From assembly GCA_963573385.1 (NCBI GenBank), contig CAUYLG010061941.1:49029-113028 (forward strand): a stretch of DNA of 64,000 nt. Direction: 5' to 3'. Both the position numbers and the translations under genes were made by a program. Below are positions 48,491 to 61,019 of the stretch, in pieces (the first letter of the stretch is position 1; every line of letters begins with the position of its first letter). Under the pieces are notes generated by a model. It was not told where the DNA came from. It did no database searches and worked only from the letters and a program-made list of their open reading frames with translations. The DNA is from Cacajao melanocephalus. Taxonomy: Eukaryota; Chordata; Mammalia; Primates; Pitheciidae.

Positions 48491-50669
48491 CAATTCCGTT
48501 AGCAAAGATCAATCTTTTCTTAGTTTTAATGTACACCTGAAAAATATGCATTTTATGTGCCCATTGATACAAGGGACATTTGTCAAGCATCCGCTAAATG
48601 CTAGACATTGTGGCCCCTATGGCCATGAATTGGGGCAGGTATATACATAATGATGACAAACAGAGGTAAGGGCCATTTAAGAACATCAAAAAGGAAGTGC
48701 CACAGGCAATCAGAGGGAGCCAGAGAACATTTCTAGAGAGCAGTGTAAGCTTAATATCAGTGACCTGCCAGTCAACTTTGAGGTGGGGGACAGATGAGAC
48801 TTGATTGGTAGTATATAGTGATTTTCATGGCCAATTTCAGGTCATCAATGTAGTTAAGAATCAGCTCTCTTAAGCCAATACAAGCCTTCTCCAGCACACC
48901 ATTGAATCAGGGCATGTCAACCAGCCTTTTTGAATCCCCCTTTCTCCTTATGTCACTATGACCTTCCAATGCCACACCACTTCTGCTAGTGTACCCCTTC
49001 CATGCACTCTGCAAGTGAAACAAGGTGTTCTTTGGGATGTCTGGGCAAGTGGAGACTGGGAGCAGTAGAGAATTACTTCTAGGCCTGATTAAACTTATGG
49101 AAAACAGCCCTCTCCAGGGGTATATGCTTTATGTCTATCTTACTGGCCCTCAAAGTGTCCATTCCGCACTCTTTTCCCATTTACATGGCTTGAGCTGATG
49201 AGTTCCTCACCAATACTTCCAACCCAGTTTTGTTGAATGAGCCAGAAATCTCTCAGAAATAAACAAGGAAAGCCAGTGGCGACTGCATATTGTAAGTAGA
49301 GTTTGACTCTAACCAAGTTCACATCCCCTGAGACTTCAACCTGTGTATTTAGATATCGGATTTACAGTGAAATACGGGGCCTGGAGCCTGAGAGATGAGT
49401 CAGAGTGTATTTTAAGAGGTATTGGACACATCCTAAGATTATAATTTTCTTTGAAGCCAGGAACAAAGTGTACCAGCTGTGCCATGAGAAGTTATGATTT
49501 CAAGGTCCTGTTTTAAGAAAATCATATCGTATAAATTTCTAGAAGAGAGGCTTTATAGGAATTAGTCCATATGAGCCCAAAATGTTTTCAGTAGGATTAT
49601 AAAGCTCCACCATTTATCACAAATCTTGAAAAATAAAAACAACCAACAAAAAACTCATATCCACCTCTTTGGGAGTTTGAAGTGTGTTTTTCCAAGTAGG
49701 ACATCAACCTACAATATTCTCATTCCTCAGACCTAGACTTGCAAACAAATATGAGATTCTAATTTTACACTCAAAATAAACCATGAAAACTAGTAAGTCA
49801 AAAGAGGTCCTTTAGAGAATTAAATCATGCCTTCGAGAACCAAAACAAAGGATGGGGAATTCTGGAGACAAGATTTAATCCAATCCAGTTAAAGTCAATC
49901 AAGCAGTATTTTTGTTGTTTAAGAATATCAATACACTATCCCTGAAAATTAACAGTACATTTATTCCACTTTTTCTATGGAAGATTTCAGACACGGGGAA
50001 TTATTAAAGTAATTACTGACACAGAAAAGAAAGATGTGTTTTAAGATGAAGTATAATGCATCAAAAACCAAAGGCTGAAGCAAGAAAGAACTCAACACAA
50101 GAAACAGACCCAAGCAACAGATGAAGTCTAGGTTAGATAACCTTTCACACATTTCCAGCCAGGGCCAGCTATAGGAACATGCCACAGTGTAGTCTCACAG
50201 GGCCTCACACTCTCAAGGGCCCCATAATGCTCTGTGGTTATTTTGAAATTCTCCATTTTATCTTTGAATTTGTGTTTTTGAAATGAAGGCCAGTTAGGCA
50301 ATGGAGTGCATGCTGGTGGCTTGGAGCTGTAGTCCACAGGAGGGCTTATCTCCTGCCACTTCACTGGGGAGGATTCTCAGCCTCCCACTCTTCCACTCCC
50401 TGGTGCCAAAGGCCATGCCCAGCCTCCACTTCCTGACCCTTCCCATAATTGCTGCTGCCCTCTGGCCCCTGCTGAAGCCTGGGCACAGGAAGGGTCTGAA
50501 TACAACTAGTGTGTCTGGGCCAGGGCATGGTGTTGGCCAATCCCACCCTAGGCTGACAGCATCACTGTGCATTAGGAAGATGACTTGCATCTTATATTTC
50601 ATAGGATGAATGGTATGTGTAGAATATATCAACCTCAGCAAAATCCAGAAAGGGTCCTTGGCAGTCTCT
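48491..50669. other. Unassigned sequence
   Basis: Nothing confidently named. 48560-48720 might be antisense L2 (AGCATCCGCTAAATGCTAGACATTG). A 126-codon minus frame at 50294-50674 and a 102-codon plus frame overlap in GC-richer sequence and show no motif. Confidence 0.45.
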
Positions 50670-50990
50670 TTCACTCACTCAATCAATATCTATTATGTGC
50701 CAGACGTAATGTGAAGCCACTCAGCATACATTTTGAAAGGGAGCTTAGGGTCTGATAGAAGAAAATGGAGAAGAGGGAGAAATAATGTCAACACAGTGTT
50801 ATAGTTGAGAAATAGGAAAGATACAGTAGTATCTCAAAGAAGAAAGTGATCCACCCTAGGAACTTAGAGAAAGGTCAGAGAATTAACCTTCGTGGTGAAG
50901 TATAAGTGGTAGTTTTCCAGTCATGGGCTTGGTGGTGGTGGAGTGGGGACAACTCAGGCAGAGAGGGCAGTAAGCACAGAGACATGTCAG
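50670..50990 (-). mobile_element. Probable L2 LINE 3' region, antisense
   Basis: TCAATCAATATCTATTATGTGCCAGACG, then GGGAGCTTAGGGTCTGATAG, then GGCAGAGAGGGCAGTAAGCACAGAGAC, follow antisense L2 order. Confidence 0.55.
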
Positions 50991-51062
50991 GAAAATCAGA
51001 AACACATGCTTGGAGAACTTTCTAGGAACATGCACTATTTTTCATAATGATTGAGAAGAGAC

Positions 51063-51328
51063 AAAAAAAAGGAAGAGAAAGGAAGGGGAGAGGAAAGAGA
51101 GAGAGGGAGGGAGGAAAAAAGAGAGCAAGAAGAGAGAGAGAGGAAAGAAGGAAAGAAAGAAAGAGAGAGAGAGAAAGAGAGAGAAAGAAAGAAAGAGAGG
51201 AAGGAAGGGAGGGAGGGAGGAAAGGAGGAAGGGAGGGAGGAAGGGAGGAGAAGGAAGGGAGAGAGGGAAGAAGAGAAAGAGAAGAAGGGAGAGAAGGAGG
51301 AAGGAGGGGGGAAAAAAGAAGGAAAGGA
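51063..51328. repeat. Long polypurine tract (GGAA/GAAA/GA-rich)
   Basis: The plus strand is almost all A and G from 51063. The only pyrimidine is C at 51126, and 51127-51328 is an unbroken run of 202 purines. It mixes GGAA, GGGA, GAAA and GA units. Both strands carry long low-complexity frames (Lys/Arg/Glu on plus, Ser/Leu/Phe/Pro on minus) that are artefacts. Confidence 0.97.
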
Positions 51329-51907
51329 TACAAAAGGAATCAGGGTTGCTACTTGTCTGGGGTTTGAGTGTGGAACTGGGATCCAAGAGACAATCAGAAG
51401 CTACATTTAAAAATAGAAAACTAGTGTACAGATTTTGGGAGAAGCTGGATGGAAAACTTCACTTTTACAAGGTGAAGTTACAAAATGCTTAAGGTGCTCC
51501 AGAATCTCTCTGAGGTCTTCAAGATAAAATCTAAACTCCTTTGGTGAGGTGCATATTTGTTTTTGGTTTGGTTTGGCTTTGGTTTATTTGGGCTTGTCGT
51601 TTGTTGGTTTGTTTGTTTGTCGTTTTGCTGTTCTAGCTTCTTCTCCTCCTCCCTTGCTTCTTGAAAAGTTGCCATTCCCCATTGTGCATAGGTTTGGTGA
51701 GGTAAAGTCCAAGAATGAAACTGTTATGGTACTATATTTTCTAGTTCCCATTTGTTGGCATTTTCGAACTCCCTTGGTTTCTGACCATTGCCAAGCCCTT
51801 GTTCTCAAGCCTATGATCACACATGAGAAGCATGATGTTCTCCTAATAATCTTTTATGCCCAGATAAACCCCATCCATTTCAGTGGCTTTCAGTCATTTT
51901 GACCATG
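51329..51907. other. Unassigned sequence with a GTTT-rich patch
   Basis: 51550-51640 is rich in GGTTT and GTTT units. Otherwise no feature is recognised. Confidence 0.6.
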
Positions 51908-52378
51908 TGTATTAATTTTCAATTGCTGCCATAACAAATTATGCCACACACTTGGCAGCTTAAACAATACTAATTCATTACCTTCACAGGTCTCATTGGA
52001 CTAATATCAAGGTGTTGGCAGGACTGTTTCTTCCTGGAGACTAGAGGGGAGAAGCCATTTCTTTGCCTTTTTCAGCTTCTAGAGGCTGCCCTTGTTCCTC
52101 AGCTTGTGGCCTCCTTCCGCCATCTTCAAAGCCAGCATTGGTGGGCTGAGTTCCTCTCACCCTGCTGCCTCTCTAGTTCTCTGTAGTTTTAATAAAGGCT
52201 TTGTTCTTTATAAAGAACTAATGTGATTAGATTATGCCCACCTGGAAAATCCAGGATCATCTTTTTCTCTCAAAGTCTTAGATACATCTGCAAAGCCTTT
52301 TTAGCAATTTAAGGTAATATATTTGCAGGTTGCTAGGTTTAAGGCTAGGAGATCTTTGGGAGCCAGATCATCCCTACA
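51908..52378 (-). mobile_element. MLT1-type LTR (ERVL-MaLR)
   Basis: Begins TGTATTAATTTTCAATTGCTGCC and ends ATCCCTACA. Inside are ATCAAGGTGTTGGCAGG, TGATTAGATTATGCCCACCTGGAAAATCCAGGATC and CATCTGCAAAGCC, the antisense order of older MLT1 LTRs. It is about 470 bp. No clean target duplication. Confidence 0.8.
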
Positions 52379-52982
52379 TGAAGTGATTGAGCTTTGCATC
52401 ATGACTGTAGGATGGTGATGTAGATGTGTATTAATTTGATGTGTGAAATCTGAATCATGTTGTCCACTAGTGTGATGCCCTAAGAAAAGCAGAGCACCAT
52501 GTCTTCAGCATTGCCACCAAGAATGCATGGCCTGGGTCTGGGTGTGGAGAATCACTGGACAGACTCAGATAGAGGGAAATCATGCAGAATGAATACAGAA
52601 TCAAAGACAGAGTACAGAAGTTAATACATCAAGGCCATGGAAGATGGGGAAAGAATTAGGAGCTGTTTTGGTTAGAAAGTAACTGGAGAGGTGACAACTA
52701 CATGCAGCACCTGATTCTGGAGTGTGGCCTGAGTTCAAAAAGGGAAAAGAGACATGACAGAGACCACTGAGGAAACTTAAATGGGGCCTGTGGATTGGAG
52801 GGTAATGTAAGATCAATGTTAATTTCTTGATTGAGAAGGTTGATTAGTAGAAATGTAGGAAGTGTCCTTGTGTGGGGTTGAGGGAGTACACAAAGGAGGA
52901 TGTATAGATAGATGATGGGGCATTATGTTTGCACCTTTTTGTCAAAATGATTCAGAAAAATACTAATGATGATGGAGATTAT
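52379..52982. other. Unassigned sequence
   Basis: No recognised feature. Confidence 0.5.
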
Positions 52983-53003
52983 ACACACACACACACACAC
53001 ACA

Positions 53004-53042
<39 letters not shown>
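52983..53042. repeat. Compound microsatellite (AC)12(GA)18
   Basis: Twelve perfect AC units at 52983-53006 run directly into eighteen perfect GA units at 53007-53042. Confidence 0.98.
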
Positions 53043-53045
<3 letters not shown>

Positions 53046-53628
53046 GGAGAGGATAAAGGAGTAAATGTGGTAAAATATTATTACAGGGGAATCTGCATGA
53101 AAGGGATATGACGTTCTTTAAATTTGAAATTATTTCAAACTGAATTATAAAAAATGATAAAGTTTGTTTATTGAAATAGAAATATGTCCATGATTTATTT
53201 ATGTAGAGTATTCCATATATTTATATGTTAATAGAGCTAATCTCTTAACCAGAGAGTTATAGGTAATTATTAACATTTTCCTTGTACTTTATCAAGTACT
53301 AGAGATTTTTATGAGCTTTTAAATTTTCCTAATCAGAAGAAAATAAAATACATTTCCATTTTGAAGTCAATCTTTTAAAAACTCTACAATTACAACTTCT
53401 TATTTGCAAAGGTTTTCAAGTCCCTTTGTTTTCACAAATGGAGGGAGTGAGATTACAGTATGTCTATAAATAAACGCATGTATATAAGCAACTCATACTT
53501 AGGAAAGACACAGACACATAGACTGACATCTTCTAAAGTATACATTTTGATAAATGCTAAGCAGTGACCTAAAGTTGTCATCAGATGCCCTCAATTACAC
53601 AATTATAAGTATTCAATTACATTAATAG
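53043..53628. other. Unassigned AT-rich sequence
   Basis: No recognised feature. Confidence 0.5.
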
Positions 53629-53637
53629 TCCTAAGTC

Positions 53638-53877
53638 AAGAGTTCGAGACCATCCTGACCAACATGGTGAAACCCCGTCTCTACTGGAAATACAAAAAAA
53701 AATTAGCTGGGTGTGGTGGCGCACGCCTGTAGTCCCTGTTACTCGGGAGGCTGAGGCAGGAGAATTGCTTGAACCAGGAGGCGGAGGTTGCAGTGAGCAG
53801 AGATCGCGCCACTGCACTCCAGCCTGGCACTCGGTGAAGGAACAAGACTCTGTCCCCACCCCCCAAAAAAAAAAAAA
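53638..53877 (+). mobile_element. Alu SINE, 5'-truncated
   Basis: Starts within the left monomer at AAGAGTTCGAGACCATCC and runs through the right monomer to a C-rich then A-rich tail. A perfect nine-base target duplication TCCTAAGTC lies at 53629-53637 and 53878-53886, so truncation happened on insertion. S-type features are fairly well kept. Confidence 0.96.
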
Positions 53878-53919
53878 TCCTAAGTCTTGTAAGCCAGCAG
53901 CTCAGAAAATTAAAATTAA

Positions 53920-54012
53920 ATCGAGTGACATTTATATAATACTTTACAGTTAATAAGATTATTTCATTAAATCTTCAAAATCCCATTGTTTTGGTTGGTA
54001 TTATCATTACAC
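53920..54012 (-). repeat. Probable MIR fragment
   Basis: ATACTTTACAGTTAATAAGATTATTTCATTAAATCTTCAAAATCCC then TTGGTATTATCATTAC keeps the antisense MIR 3' layout. Confidence 0.5.
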
Positions 54013-54150
54013 AAAAATCAATTTGTGCCCCAGTCCTGACCTCTCTGCATCATGAGACAGGAGCCAGCAAAGGCCTTTTCTCTCTTGATGAGGGTCATGA
54101 GAGTATAGGAGCAATCAAACAAAACAAGAGTGGGAAGAGCAGGAATGTAG

Positions 54151-54440
<290 letters not shown>

Positions 54441-56212
54441 AGATACTTTTTAAAGCTGGCTCTTGGTGTAACTTCTCACCCTGAACCACTGATGCAGGCA
54501 GTGAGCTTGTGGTCATGATTAGGGCCTGGTATGCTTTCAGAATCTACTTCAGTGAGAGAGAGGGGGCTCTGCTCAGAGAGCTGCAGGCATCAGTGTTCAC
54601 CATCAAGCTCTTCATTTATTAATTCCAAGAAAGAAGCCTGAAACCTGTGGGTATGGGGAAATAAGATGTTATATAAAGAGAAGGGAACATAAATCTAAGC
54701 AAATAAATGATTAAAGCTATTTTTCCCAAATCAAAAATCATTCATAGATCAATACCTTCATTTATTGGGTAAAGATCACTCATTAACAATGAAGCCCATG
54801 ACTCTGAAACTCTAGCTGTGGAAATTGGAGCTGTGCAGCTAGTGCCTAATTTTGCAGGTATCTCATCTGGTGAGTTACAGATCAGCACAGTTTGCAAAAG
54901 GAATTTTGTCTTTAGCAAACCTAGCTTATCTCTCACTTTTGAGTGGCTTTTAGCAGACTTCTCCCCTCTGCTTCTCCATTCATGATATAATTTTTCATTT
55001 GTTGTGACAGATCTGCGCCATTGCTGTGGGAATACAGTCTTCTTACTTCTTTGTTGGGAATCTGTGGTGTCACCAAAGGAGAAGGGAAGGGAGATGCCAC
55101 AACATTTGAAGATAGTGGTGAGGAAAGAAAAAGTTGTTTCTGGATTATACCCTAGAGTCCAGCCCATTCACTAAACCAATTCCCCTGGTCATAACTTGAA
55201 CAGAGATAGAGCTGGACGGGTGTGAAACTGCTCTTTGTCAGAAAGGCAGAAATACAGACATGGAGGAAGGGAGGTAAATATTCAGGAAAGAGCAGGCAGG
55301 AGGCAAAAAGACCAAGCACCAGAAAGGAAAAGAGAGAGGCAACCAAGATTCCCAAGAGAGACATAAGGGAAGAAACACATTTATTCGTAAGATATAATAA
55401 GAAACTGTCTTCTGGGTATGCAGGAGAAATCACTTTTTTTGAATCCCTCCTCTATCCCCCAATAAAAAATCCTCAACCCACACCAAATTGTTTACTAATG
55501 GGCTTATGCAAATGGGGTGTTTTTGAGAAGAAGACAGCAAACATAACAAACCAGGCTATGTAATTTTTCATGGAAAACCTTCCCATGCCAACAGTAACAA
55601 AAAAGGCAAGACAATAGTCTCATTCAAATATTGGTTTGAGAGAGTACTAAATTGTTGGCCTCCCTGCATATGTCCATCTGGCCCTGGGAATAGAGCATTC
55701 CTAGGTTATCTGACATTGTGTATGTTGTTACATGGCCTCTGAGAATCATTGCAAAGGTTTTCCCGGCCCAATGCCACACATCTGAAAGGCCACAGTCTGC
55801 CTGCATGTTTCTATTTCACATGCAGACCGCAACAGACCACAGGGAGGAGCTGTAAGACATGCACACCGCTCTGCCACAGGCAGGAAGAGGACGCCTCCCA
55901 CACCACTGTCACTCCTGCCTCTCAGGCTTTTGTCATTTCTCCAACATGTACCCACACGGTCACTCTTCCCACCATGGGAACCCATCGCCATGTTGAGAAC
56001 TGTTCATACTATGGCTATTAGGAGGCTCTTCCTTCCCCATCTGTCTCCCTCTCACAGTTTCTTTCCTTCTTCCACCGTAACTGTAAATATTTACAGGCTC
56101 CTGAAGTCTGAAGAACCACTCTCCCTGCTTCTTAGGCTCACATGATATTGTTTATGAATATCTACTTTCCAGTTCCATTCTTGCCTTGCCGGTTAGTCTG
56201 CCACTTCCCCTT
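54441..56212. other. Unassigned sequence
   Basis: No gene or repeat recognised. It contains the longest non-L1 frame of the window, 141 codons on the minus strand (54742-55167). The frame has no domain or signal and a composition like other chance frames here. Confidence 0.5.
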
Positions 56213-56622
56213 TGCGATGGTTTATGTGTAAATATGGCTGGGCCACAATGGCCAGATATTCAAATGTTCTTCTGGATATTCCTGAGAAGGTGTTTGGGAT
56301 GGGATGAACATTTAAGTCAGTAGACTTTGAGTAAAGCACAGTGCCTGCCATAATGTGAGTGGGCCTCATAGTTGAAGGCCTTAATAGAACAGAGGCGGAC
56401 GTCCTCCAGGGAGGAAGGATTCTGCTAGCAAACAGCCTTCAGACTCTAACTGCAGCTCTTCCTTGAGTTTCCAGTCAGCTGGCCTATCCTGAAGATTTTG
56501 GATTTACCAGGCCTTCACAATCACATGACTCAAATCCCTAAAATAAATCACCGTCTCTGTCTCTGTCTGCATATACACATATCTTGTTGGCTCTGTTTCT
56601 CTGGAGAATTTTGACTCACACA
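56213..56622 (+). mobile_element. ERVL-type solo LTR (MLT2-like)
   Basis: Begins TGCGATGGTTTATGTG and ends TTTTGACTCACACA. Inside are AACATTTAAGTCAGTAGACTTTGAGTAAAGC, GGGCCTCATAGTTGAAGGCC and a CTAAAATAAATC poly(A)-signal block. A perfect five-base duplication CCCTT lies at 56208-56212 and 56623-56627. It is 410 bp, with no internal sequence. The subfamily is from memory. Confidence 0.85.
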
Positions 56623-56627
56623 CCCTT

Positions 56628-57839
56628 TGTGCAGAGTAAACCAGGAGTGTCCTCATTAACCATGTGGCACTTGTACCCCATTTCCCCCAAGGCTCTCCAA
56701 CAGGCTTACCTCAAAGTTCACACACAGCAGATCAGGAATTGGGCAGAGGGTAGGGAAAGGGCTAAGAAGATCTTTGCTACATGAATGTACACAATATTTT
56801 ATTTATTGTGGGATGATGCAGTCTGTGGGCATTAGCATCGCATTTCATGAGATAAAGCAAAGGAACCAATCCCTTCTGAAATAGTTGCTTACCCAAACAA
56901 CAGTTAACAGAAAAATATAATACCAGTCTTTGTTCATTATTCACTGGATTCTCTTGATTTTCAGATATCCCCTTGGACTGAATGCTTTCTTCTTTTTTGG
57001 TTGTTTAGGTTGGGCAGTAATCAAGCTGCTTTTCATTAATTTTCACTAAATCTCTCATGTAGTTGATGCCTTTGGGACTTTTTACCTAGTACTCTTCTAG
57101 CAATCATTGGAGACTCCTGAAGAAAATTGTCTTTTCAACTCTCTAAGAGAGCTGCCCCTCTTATCCACCTCCATGGTACTGTAGGGTGGTACTGGGCCCA
57201 GTGCCACCGCCTCAGCACAAATGACTCCCAGGAGGAAGACCCTAACTCCAGCAGCACCAACAAGCTTCTTCTCTTGCAGTTCTGGACTTGGAATAAGAGA
57301 ATCACATGATCTCCCCTTTCTATGTGGCTAAATCTCTGAGAGAGTTCAGCAGCCACATTTCCTATTATGAAATAAAGCTGGTCAAAAATGAATGCAGGGA
57401 GTTAGAGAGGATTTTCAAGAACCTATTTCCCATTGTTCTGGAGACCCAGCTGTCTTTCTAACCTTTGTTTCCATGAGACATGTTTCTATCCTTACAATAA
57501 ATACTCTCTTTCGTTATAGTAATACAAGTTGGGTTTCTGTCATTTGCAATCAAAGGAATGCTCGGCAATATGTGTGGAAAAGAATGGCATCTGTGAAACC
57601 AGCATTCTGTCCTGGTCTCAAAGCAGCTTGAGTCACGTTACATCAGACAAGTAGAAATCTGCTCTCGGCCCAAGGGGGTGCCAGCTTCAAGCCACTCCAC
57701 GGGTGCTTTGTGTGATGGAGTCCTCTAGAGGGTTATGGGTTCCTGCCAGCATTCTAGGGCTGAGTGTGAAAGGGGCCGTGGTTGAGGTGGGGAGGGTTGC
57801 AAAGCTGGCTTCTTATCCACTGTCAACAAAAAGATTTTT
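56628..57839. other. Unassigned sequence
   Basis: No recognised feature. Frames are at most about 79 codons. Confidence 0.5.
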
Positions 57840-58196
<357 letters not shown>

Positions 58197-58309
58197 TCAA
58201 CTCTCCTAGGAAGATATTTCCATAAATTATTTCCTACAGAGGTCTCATCATCTTAAACACTTGCCTGATATGTAGGCTCTCAGAGTCAACACTGCTGAAA
58301 TTGACTTTG

Positions 58310-58325
58310 AAATATTTAAATATTT
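58310..58325. repeat. Perfect 16-bp AT palindrome
   Basis: AAATATTTAAATATTT is self-complementary. Adjacent bases repeat the ATTTAAA unit. Confidence 0.85.
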
Positions 58326-58516
58326 AAAATATTTGGAAGAATTTTAGAAGGATAAAAAAAAGATAAAAAGGAAATCTGAAAATGCTCAAGTGTTGATGGT
58401 CTCTCCCATTACTTCTTACCTTCTCTCTAGACTTACTTTGGGGAGGAGGTAGAGAGGATTCTAGAATTTTTTTCTAAGCTCCTACTTTATCTAGACAGAA
58501 ATACCAGTTTTCCTGC

Positions 58517-58885
58517 TGTCTTAATCAGTTTAGACTGCTGTAATAAATATACCATAGACTGGGTAACTTAAAAACAATAAACATTTATTTCTCACGGTTC
58601 TGGAGACTGGGAAGTGTGAGATCAGGGTGCCCGCAAATCCAGTGTTTCTCGAGGGCTCACTGCCTTGTCTGCAGATGGTCATCGTTTTATTGTATCTTCA
58701 CATAGCAGAGAACAGAAAAAGAGCTCTCTGGGGTCCCTTTTATAAGTCATTAAGCCCATTCATGAAGTCTCTACCTTCATGACCTACTTACCTCCCAAAG
58801 ACCTCCCCTAATAATACCATCACATTGGAGGTTGGAATTTCAACATGTGACTTTTAGGGAGACGTGAACATTCAGTCCATAAAAC
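58517..58885 (-). mobile_element. MLT1A-like LTR (ERVL-MaLR)
   Basis: Starts TGTCTTAATCAGTTTAGACTGC, then CCATAGACTGGGTAAC, CACGGTTCTGGAGACTGGG, CCCATTCATGAAGTCTC, CCATCACATTGGAGGTTGG, and ends AACATTCAGTCCATAA. This is a near-complete antisense MLT1A LTR of about 370 bp. Confidence 0.9.
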
Positions 58886-58964
58886 TTACTTTGTTAGCTT
58901 TTCCTTCAAGAGGAACTTTTACACACTTAAGGTATTCAGAGGGTAAAACAACCTTCTTACTCAA

Positions 58965-59245
58965 CTTCCCACTTCAACTCATGTTCCCTTTCATCCATTC
59001 TTCACATAGCAACCAAAAGTCTATTTTTAAGATATAAAATCAGAACACTAAGTCCCTTGTGTAAAATATTGCATCTGTTTCCCACTGTATTTAGAATCAA
59101 AATCAAATTTCTGACCATGATTCCCAGAGCCCAGTATGATCTGAGCCTGTACATGTCCCTCGTCCTAAAGGATGTCACCTTTTTTTCTCACTTAGTCTCT
59201 TCCAGCCACCCTAGTCTCTCTCAGCCTCTGGAAAGCACCTGGTCC
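58965..59245 (+). mobile_element. L2 LINE fragment
   Basis: GCATCTGTTTCCCACTGTATTTAGAATCAAAATCAAATTTC, then ATTCCCAGAGCCCAGTATGATCTGAGCC, then TTCCAGCCACCCTAGTCTC, is the sense L2 order near the end of ORF2. Confidence 0.7.
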
Positions 59246-59534
59246 AAAAATTATTATTCTAAACCAGACAAATTGTGGTTACAGGGAAGAATCTGACAAA
59301 ACTCAGGTCTTAGCGAAGCCTATGAAAAAGACTGCAATGCCAGTCAATAAGGAAAGTTCTATCCTGGGAGACAGAGACTTTTATGGCAGCAGATGCATAC
59401 CTGTTATTCAACTGTCAATATATGACAGAACTAAGTGAGCAACTGCCTAATTTTCCCCCATTCTGAGTGCCATGGGATCTCAATCATCACTCGAGTGAGA
59501 CTAGAAAACTAACACCAGACTCCTGGCAGTAAAC

Positions 59535-59722
59535 AGAGTGTCATGGTTAATAACACAAGTTTGATTTAGACAAAAATGGGTTTGAAACCAGGCTTTCCCA
59601 CTTCATGGCTGTATTTCTTAAGCAAGTCACTTAATTTTCCCAAGCCTCAATTTTCTGCACTTTAATGTGTTAATAATTTGACTTTGTGAAATTTAAATTA
59701 GAAAAAAGTATATAAAGCCCTT
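59535..59722 (+). repeat. MIR SINE
   Basis: TTTGAAACCAGGCTTTCCCACTTCATGGCTG, then AAGCAAGTCACTTAATTTTCCCAAGCCTCAATTTTCTGC, then AAGTATATAAAGCCC, is a nearly full MIR. Confidence 0.8.
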
Positions 59723-60860
59723 TCTTGGAGCAAGCATTTAGGCACTGCTAAATTCTGAGTGGTAACTGAACAGAACTGTAGTGTTGGCTTTTATATTTGC
59801 TTTCATACTCTTTATAGGTGCAGAAGCTAAAAGATTTGTTAAACAGGGAAAGAGACAGCAAAGCAGTCCACTTCTTGTTGGCTGTAATTGTGCTAGACTT
59901 TGCCTGCAGCCTTTATAATACCTGCAGCAGTGCTGAGTACATTGGGCAACATTACTCAAGTGAGGCGTATAATCTCCTGCATCAGAAACACCTGTCATGA
60001 TGCACATTCCTGAGTACTGCCCAATAATTCTTATCCAGAGTCCCTGGGGTTGAGGACAAGAATAGGCATTTTAAACAAATCCTCCAAATGATTCTCCCTA
60101 CACACATAAACTGAGAATATGTAACTCAGTCTCAAAACAAAACTGATGGGTTGACTGAGAACAAAAAAATTACAACTCTGGCCCTAGATGCAAACAATCT
60201 CCATCTAGCTTTGCGTCTTTTAAAAAATGCTTTCCTCCAAACGTAAGCAATATATTAGAATTTTTATGAATGGAAATGCAGTGAACAAAAGGTCAAGAGT
60301 TGCTGGGATATTTATTTCAAAGCCTTAGAGACTACCTCTTTGACATTCCAAAGATCCTCAATGGGCCTGCAAATTAAATGTTATATGTCCCCATGTTCAT
60401 GAAAATCCCTTTTTCTAGAGAGCTTTCTCCCACAGAGCAGGTTCTAGCAGATAGAGACTTATAACTTATTCATAATATTAATGTAGCACCCTGAGTTGGC
60501 ATGAGAGCACTTTTACCAGCCTGTATTTGTGTAAATAAAGCACCTAGATCCCTTTTTGGTGTTTGATTGCTGATAGCTTTCAATATACATAATTCCCCTT
60601 CTCCTTCTGGCCCATATATTGGTAAGCTGGTAAAAAAGCCTGCGTGCTCTCTCCCTTGGCACCCATGGGAGGAAATTCAAATCATGCAAGCTGCAGCACA
60701 CATGAGGGAACCCTCATCCCAGCCTTGTCCCCTAATTATCATAAAACTCCAAGCCAGTGACCTTTCCCTGCTCTCTCAATCCATTTTTGGACCTTCTTGG
60801 GAGTTTGCAGTGATTTCCCTAGAAAACCTCATCATGAGAGTAGTGAGCATTTTCATACGT

Positions 60861-60865
<5 letters not shown>
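59723..60865. other. Unassigned sequence
   Basis: No gene or repeat recognised. A 124-codon frame at 60567-60941 runs through the microsatellite and is not credible. Confidence 0.5.

Positions 60866-60914
<49 letters not shown>
60866..60914. repeat. Compound microsatellite (TG)n(GA)12
   Basis: About twelve TG units (60866-60890) run directly into twelve GA units (60891-60914). Confidence 0.97.
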
Positions 60915-61019
60915 CATCACCAGTCTAGACATGGGAACTAAATTTTTTGGAGGAGGGGAAGTCTATCTTGTGTCCATACAGTGACCTAAGCCATCTGAAA
61001 AATGGAAGTAGTCTTTTCA

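Noticed and set aside
50294..50674. 126-codon minus frame and overlapping 102-codon plus frame
   Set aside because: Opposed overlapping frames in slightly GC-richer DNA, with no motifs or known homology.
51022..51410. Frames of 103-119 codons across the purine tract on both strands
   Set aside because: Pure low-complexity translation of GGAA/GA repeats; stop codons are rare in such sequence.
52929..53111. Frame with His-Thr and Glu-Arg dipeptide repeats
   Set aside because: It is the translated (AC)n(GA)n microsatellite.
54742..55167. 141-codon minus-strand frame, the longest outside L1
   Set aside because: No recognisable domain, no repeat or splice context. Several frames of this length are expected by chance in six frames of 64 kb.
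60567..60941. 124-codon frame
   Set aside because: Its C-terminal part is the translated TG/GA microsatellite; the rest has no recognisable homology.
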